This document shows positions 5,551 through 6,419 of a DNA stretch of 6,419 bases, one piece after another. The stretch's first letter is position 1. Each line of letters begins with the position of its first letter. The stretch spans positions 1 through 6,419 of the forward strand of contig CALMGO010000129.1 in NCBI GenBank assembly GCA_937863625.1, given 5' to 3'. Below the pieces are notes generated by a model. It made no database searches. It had not been told where the DNA came from and was given only the letters and a program-made list of their open reading frames with translations. Position numbers and translations under genes: made by a program. This DNA is from an uncultured bacterium. GTDB lineage: Bacteria; Planctomycetota; DG-23; SLPQ01.

Positions 5551-6419
5551 TCAGTTGCTGTCATGTTGTTTAGGATATTGCAAATGAGGAGAAACTGCAA
5601 GCGTATTTGACTTTGCGGAGCGTGAAGACATGCATCTTGCGGAGATTACCATCCCCACTGCGACGACGACAGCGCACATTGCCAGGGGGCTCAGTGCGTT
5701 TGGCGCGAGCTGGTGGGTGAGCCCTGCGGCGACGGCGGCGAGTCCGCCGCCTGCTCCGAGCACGGCCTCGTGTATCGGCGTAGTGGACTCCGCGTGGTCG
5801 CTCGTATCGACGGTGTAAAAAATACTTGAGAAATAAGTCATGCCGACGCCGACGCCTGCGGCGGCGAACGCGATAAAGACAATGGGCAGCGCAACGGCGA
5901 GGGGCGCATAAGACGCGGCGATAACGGTAATCATGCCGAGGGCGATGAGGCTGTTTACCCAGAGAAAGACGCCGCGGCGGTAGCGCCAGCCGTGCCATAG
6001 CCGCATGGCGAGGAACGTGAGCGTCCTTGTGGCGTTAAATGTGGCGATGACAAATCCGTACCCGAGCCCGCCCATGCGGAATATGTCCGCGGCGGGGGCG
6101 GCAAATACGCTTTTCAGGATATTGGTCACGCCGGCGCCGACGAAATTGCCGACCCAGGCGCCCTTTCGGAAGCGGGAGTTGGTATCCTGGTCGGCGGGCC
6201 TGTCGAGATCATGAAGCGGCTGCCCGTTCGAGACCTCCTCCGGCTGACGAAGCGCGATGAGGACAAATAAGAGCAGCGGAATCATGAGTACGACCACGAG
6301 AAGAAATGGAAGCACCGGATATATGTCGAACGCAACGCCTGCGACGGCGGTGCCGACGGCATCGCCGAGGCTCCAGGAGATATTGAAAAGACCCATCCGG
6401 CGGGAGATCCTTCGCCCGG
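5551..6419 (-). CDS. MFS transporter, C-terminal portion (5' end beyond right edge)
   Basis: 288 residues are visible and the frame stays open to the window edge (GRRISRR precedes the first internal methionine at 6396), so the start lies outside. GRRISRRMGLFNISWSLGDAVG resembles the cytoplasmic loop after TM4 and the start of TM5 in Major Facilitator Superfamily proteins. By visible numbering, TM5 is about 12-30, TM6 34-56, a polar central loop 57-84 (RQPEEVSNGQ), then TM7-TM12 at about 86-113, 117-138, 149-169, 172-196, 216-236 and 240-260, with a short polar tail. This is consistent with a 12-helix inner-membrane secondary transporter missing TM1-4 only because of the window edge. YFSSIFYTVDTSDHAE (195-210) and HEAVLGAGGG (216-225) before TM11 are recognisable loop motifs. 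Substrate is unknown. The stop is 18 bases from the TPR gene, so they are probably cotranscribed. Confidence 0.88.
   Translation of the reverse strand, partial: GRRISRRMGLFNISWSLGDAVGTAVAGVAFDIYPVLPFLLVVVLMIPLLLFVLIALRQPEEVSNGQPLHDLDRPADQDTNSRFRKGAWVGNFVGAGVTNILKSVFAAPAADIFRMGGLGYGFVIATFNATRTLTFLAMRLWHGWRYRRGVFLWVNSLIALGMITVIAASYAPLAVALPIVFIAFAAAGVGVGMTYFSSIFYTVDTSDHAESTTPIHEAVLGAGGGLAAVAAGLTHQLAPNALSPLAMCAVVVAVGMVISARCMSSRSAKSNTLAVSPHLQYPKQHDSN

Noticed and set aside
6394..6396. ATG at 6396 as the start of the MFS gene
   Set aside because: The frame remains open to the window edge with a typical MFS loop sequence before it, and TM1-4 would be missing; it is an internal methionine.

Overview
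This is a GC-rich bacterial window in which every gene I can support lies on the minus strand, so transcription runs from high to low coordinates. In that order the genes are: the C-terminal part of an MFS transporter (cut by the right edge), a secreted TPR protein with a degenerate thioredoxin-like domain, an archaemetzincin zinc protease (amzA), a secreted beta-rich protein of unknown function, a cobalamin-binding-type radical SAM enzyme, a NeuB-family sialic-acid-type synthase, and the first 12 codons of a PIG-L/LmbE deacetylase (cut by the left edge). There are no RNA genes, CRISPR arrays, insertion sequences or notable repeats that I can see.

The layout falls into two blocks. The upstream block (6419 to 2643) is tightly packed: 18 bases between the MFS and TPR genes, a GTGA overlap between the TPR gene and amzA, and an ATGA overlap between amzA and the secreted beta-rich protein. 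The downstream block (2532 to 1) is equally tight: 9 bases between the radical SAM gene and the synthase, and an ATGA overlap into the PIG-L gene. The only real gap is 110 bases (2533-2642) between the blocks. It may hold a weak promoter, but I see no terminator, so read-through into one long operon is possible.

The downstream block reads as surface-glycan biosynthesis: a NeuB-type condensation to a nonulosonic acid, a PIG-L deacetylase acting on an N-acetylated sugar intermediate or product, and a radical SAM enzyme that could modify the glycan or a lipid. The upstream block is less familiar. It couples a cytoplasmic-looking archaemetzincin, a family of largely unknown physiological role and patchy in bacteria, to two exported proteins. 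That trio is the part of the window most likely to represent something undescribed.

The organism is probably a Gram-negative-type bacterium (exported TPR protein, nonulosonic-acid pathway) from a less-studied lineage, such as the PVC group, the Deltaproteobacteria sensu lato or a candidate phylum. This is inferred only from gene content and base composition, and I cannot name a taxon. Several starts were moved from the longest open frame to the start with a good Shine-Dalgarno sequence or signal peptide, as noted in each entry.
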